A DNA stretch of 8,098 nucleotides, taken from Clostridia bacterium (GTDB lineage: Bacteria > Bacillota_A > Clostridia > Oscillospirales > CAG-272). The stretch lies in NCBI GenBank assembly GCA_017630995.1, contig JAGBUD010000081.1, forward strand, positions 1 to 8,098, read 5' to 3'. The position numbers and the translations under genes were made by a program. This document shows, in pieces, positions 6,314 through 8,098 of this stretch (position 1 is the first letter of the stretch; each line of letters begins with the position of its first letter). A model generated the notes under the pieces. That model saw only the letters and a program-made list of their open reading frames with translations. It did not search any database and had not been told where the DNA came from.

Positions 6314-7069
6314 ATGATAAACTTTTATTCTTATAACATTGATTTAGACAGTGCGTTTCCTATATCGTGGAAAAAAGGAACTGCGTACGCTGCCGCGCGT
6401 AAATACGACGCAATTTCATACCGCGTGAACGGAAGCGCTATATACCGACACGGTGACAGAGAGTATGTTGCAAACAAAAACGATTTGTTATTCATACCCG
6501 CAAATTTTGATTATTCAATAACCGCAAATAAGGACGAGGACGTTTTGGTTGTTCATTTCTACATAGAAAATTCAAGCTTTGATGAAATAACCGTTTTTAC
6601 ACCTCAAAATCCTGATGCATTTGAACGTATTTTCACCGAAATATGCAAGGTATGGCGAACAAAATCAACCGGATATAGATATAAAATGTATTCTCTGTTT
6701 TATAAAATCCTCCAACAAATCGAAATACAGGAAGAACAAAAGGCGGCTGTGTTAAAGCCTAAAAAGCTTCAGCTTGCGCTTGATTACCTGCACGAGAATT
6801 TTGATAACCCACAAACAACCATTGAGTCTGTTGCGTCTTACGTTGGAGCGAGCAGTGTATATCTGCGAAGACTTTTCAGAAACGCATTTAATAAAAACCC
6901 TCTTCAATATCTTAACGATATGAGAATTGAGCATGCGATTTCATTGCTGAAAACGGGCTATTATTCTATACAGGACGTTGCGGCGCTTTCGGGCTTTAAC
7001 GATCCCAAATATTTTTCAGAGGTTTATAAAAAGAAAATAGGTCACTCGCCCTCTAAAGACTTAAGTTGA
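6314..7069 (+). CDS. AraC-family transcriptional regulator
   Basis: This 251-residue protein has an N-terminal cupin-like sensing half (about 20-100) with the YRHGDREYVANKNDLLFIP pattern of AraC-family ligand pockets. It is followed by a linker and an AraC-type DNA-binding domain at about 151-249. The two helix-turn-helix units are TIESVASYVGASSVYLRRLF (168-188) and SIQDVAALSGFNDPKYFSE (218-236). The ending KKKIGHSPS is close to the common family motif KKxxGxSPSxYR. The start chosen is ATG 6314: the GTG at 6296 would add six residues but sits inside the promoter -10 region. An AGGTGAG lies 13 bases upstream of 6314, too far and partly outside the predicted transcript, so translation may be leaderless. 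Divergent orientation suggests it senses a sugar or intermediate and activates the operon. The family is sure; the ligand is unknown. Confidence 0.93.
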   Translation: MINFYSYNIDLDSAFPISWKKGTAYAAARKYDAISYRVNGSAIYRHGDREYVANKNDLLFIPANFDYSITANKDEDVLVVHFYIENSSFDEITVFTPQNPDAFERIFTEICKVWRTKSTGYRYKMYSLFYKILQQIEIQEEQKAAVLKPKKLQLALDYLHENFDNPQTTIESVASYVGASSVYLRRLFRNAFNKNPLQYLNDMRIEHAISLLKTGYYSIQDVAALSGFNDPKYFSEVYKKKIGHSPSKDLS

Positions 7070-7084
7070 ATATTTGCAGAAAAG

Positions 7085-7115
7085 AAAAAAGGAACAATTT
7101 GCTTGTTCCTTTTTT
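7085..7115. terminator. Bidirectional intrinsic terminator
   Basis: A perfect 13-base stem pairs 7085-7097 with 7103-7115 around a 5-base loop. The GGAACAA/TTGTTCC core is flanked by A6 on the left and T6 on the right, so each strand ends its hairpin with a U run. It lies between the convergent AraC gene (stop at 7069) and the DUF1854 gene (stop at 7160), and can terminate both. Confidence 0.9.
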
Positions 7116-7159
7116 GTATTATTGCGACACGGGTAGTATCTTTTGTTAAAATAAAGGTA

Positions 7160-7648
7160 TTAAAGATCAGCTGCAGCCTGTCTTTTGCTATGCTTATCAA
7201 GCTTGCGGTAATCCTCGATGATATATCTGTTATCGTCGGAATCTCTTACTCGCACTCTGCCGTCACTGTAAACTCTAACGTCGTGGTTTCTGTTTCTTAT
7301 GTCAAATTCCTTGTATCCGCGGTCGGTTTCAACTATCCAATGAATCTTGCCGTTCTTTTCTGTTATAGAATTTATGCGGGTTATGTGTGGAACAAGATAA
7401 TAGTCGTCAAGGCTGTTTTGAATGATTTGACGTGACACGGGGTCAAGCTCGCATATCTTGCGGATAACCGCAATTTCCTTGCCCTCTTCGTCAAGGAGGG
7501 TTACGTATTCGTCAATTCGGTTAACGGGGAAGAGTCTTCTGGGCTCAAGCTTTTCAAAAACCTCGCCGCTTTGTAAAGTAAGATTTACTAAATTGTTTTC
7601 GTTAACGGTTATTTTGTCGTTTTCTGTAACAAAAATTCTGTTGCTCAT
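7160..7648 (-). CDS. DUF1854-family protein
   Basis: This 162-residue cytosolic protein matches the DUF1854 pattern from memory: RRLFPVNRIDEYVTLLDEEGKEIAVI at about 37-62, LDDYYLVPHITRI at 80-92, then IHWIVETDRGYKEFDIRNR at 102-120, VRDSDDNRYIIEDYRKLDKHS at 134-154 (each shown here as separate landmarks). DUF1854 has no established biochemical role. It recurs next to ABC exporter genes and is sometimes labelled cyanophycin-associated in Proteobacteria. Here its ATG at 7648 overlaps the stop of an ABC exporter gene as ATGA, with AGGAGG seven bases upstream, so the two are translationally coupled. There is no membrane segment or signal peptide. It may be an accessory or regulatory subunit of the exporter; this is inferred only from context. 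The gene ends just before the shared terminator. Confidence 0.85.
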   Translation of the reverse strand: MSNRIFVTENDKITVNENNLVNLTLQSGEVFEKLEPRRLFPVNRIDEYVTLLDEEGKEIAVIRKICELDPVSRQIIQNSLDDYYLVPHITRINSITEKNGKIHWIVETDRGYKEFDIRNRNHDVRVYSDGRVRVRDSDDNRYIIEDYRKLDKHSKRQAAADL

Positions 7649-8098
7649 AGTCTTTCCTCCTCTCTCATCTTTTCAGCGTCTTGCGTCATTGACTGAATCT
7701 GAACGAGCTTGTAGTATTTGCCCTTGAGAGCCATAAGCTCATCGGGAGAGCCGTTTTCGATTATCTTTCCGTTGTCAACGACTATTATGCGGTTTGCTCT
7801 TTTCAGAGTTGAGAGTCTGTGAGCTATCATAAGAGTTGTTTTTCCTGCTATCAATCTGTCGATTGCTTCTTGTATAAGATGTTCCGTTTCTGAGTCAACC
7901 GCCGCGGTTGCTTCGTCAAAAATAAGAAGTGAAGGGGACTTCAAAACGGCACGTGCAATTGAGATTCTTTGCTTTTCGCCTCCGGAAACACCAACGCCGC
8001 GCTCGCCGAGCATGGTGTCGTATCCGTCGGGCTGCTTGCAGATAAAGCCGTGAGCGTTTGCAACGTCTGCAGCGTGTATAACGTCTTCGATATCCGCA
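7645..8098 (-). CDS. ABC exporter ATP-binding domain, 5' part beyond window
   Basis: The last 150 residues of an ABC protein are visible, and the frame continues open through the right edge, so the ATG at 8013 is internal. The order of motifs is that of an exporter nucleotide-binding domain: VSGGEKQRISIARA (the ABC signature, VSGGE instead of LSGGQ), SLLIFDEATAAVD (Walker B, catalytic E, D-loop), then MIAHRLSTLKRANRI (the H-switch histidine). The tail ENGSPDELMALKGKYYKLVQIQ is typical of fused permease-ATPase exporters (type IV fold). The Walker A and the membrane half, normally about 400 more residues, lie beyond 8098. The gene forms a two-gene unit with DUF1854. The exported substrate is unknown. 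Confidence 0.92.
   Translation of the reverse strand, partial: ADIEDVIHAADVANAHGFICKQPDGYDTMLGERGVGVSGGEKQRISIARAVLKSPSLLIFDEATAAVDSETEHLIQEAIDRLIAGKTTLMIAHRLSTLKRANRIIVVDNGKIIENGSPDELMALKGKYYKLVQIQSMTQDAEKMREEERL

Overview
The window looks like a chromosomal segment of a low-to-moderate GC, gut-type Clostridia member (Bacillota). The grounds are AGGAGG-type ribosome sites before most genes, a consensus sigma-A promoter, A/T-flanked hairpin terminators, very compact operons, and protein families that are common in uncultured Clostridia. I cannot name the genus from sequence alone.

Region 1 (1-6171, minus strand) is one tightly packed operon of seven genes, read from right to left. In transcription order they are: a cytosolic TIM-barrel glycosidase-like protein; a SIS-domain phosphosugar protein of the UPF0309 type; a ribokinase-like PfkB sugar kinase; a 231-residue protein that looks like the C-terminal half of a Gfo/Idh/MocA oxidoreductase with no Rossmann domain; a full-length but atypical Gfo/Idh/MocA oxidoreductase; an M20 metallopeptidase or deacylase; and the start of an acyltransferase (NAT_N/GNAT_C type) that begins at TTG and runs off the left edge. 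Every junction either overlaps or is separated by no more than 15 bases, so the genes are probably co-transcribed and translationally coupled. This looks like an undescribed catabolic locus for a modified sugar, possibly an N-acylated or amino-acid-linked one: release, isomerisation, phosphorylation, redox change and amide hydrolysis. The substrate is not readable from the sequence, and no transporter for it lies inside the window.

Region 2 (6172-6313) is a short divergent control region. It holds a minus-strand extended -10 promoter for the operon and a plus-strand promoter with both consensus hexamers (TTGACA, 17 bases, TATAAT) for an AraC-family regulator at 6314-7069. The second promoter places the predicted transcript start at or next to the regulator's ATG, which suggests a leaderless mRNA. 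The regulator most likely controls the divergent operon.

Region 3 (7070-8098) starts with a near-symmetric bidirectional terminator between convergent units. It is followed on the minus strand by a DUF1854 gene and the 3' end of an ABC exporter gene, which overlap by 4 bases. DUF1854 next to an ABC exporter is a recurring pair, and this module appears unrelated to the sugar operon. I saw no tRNA, rRNA, CRISPR, insertion sequence or phage gene.
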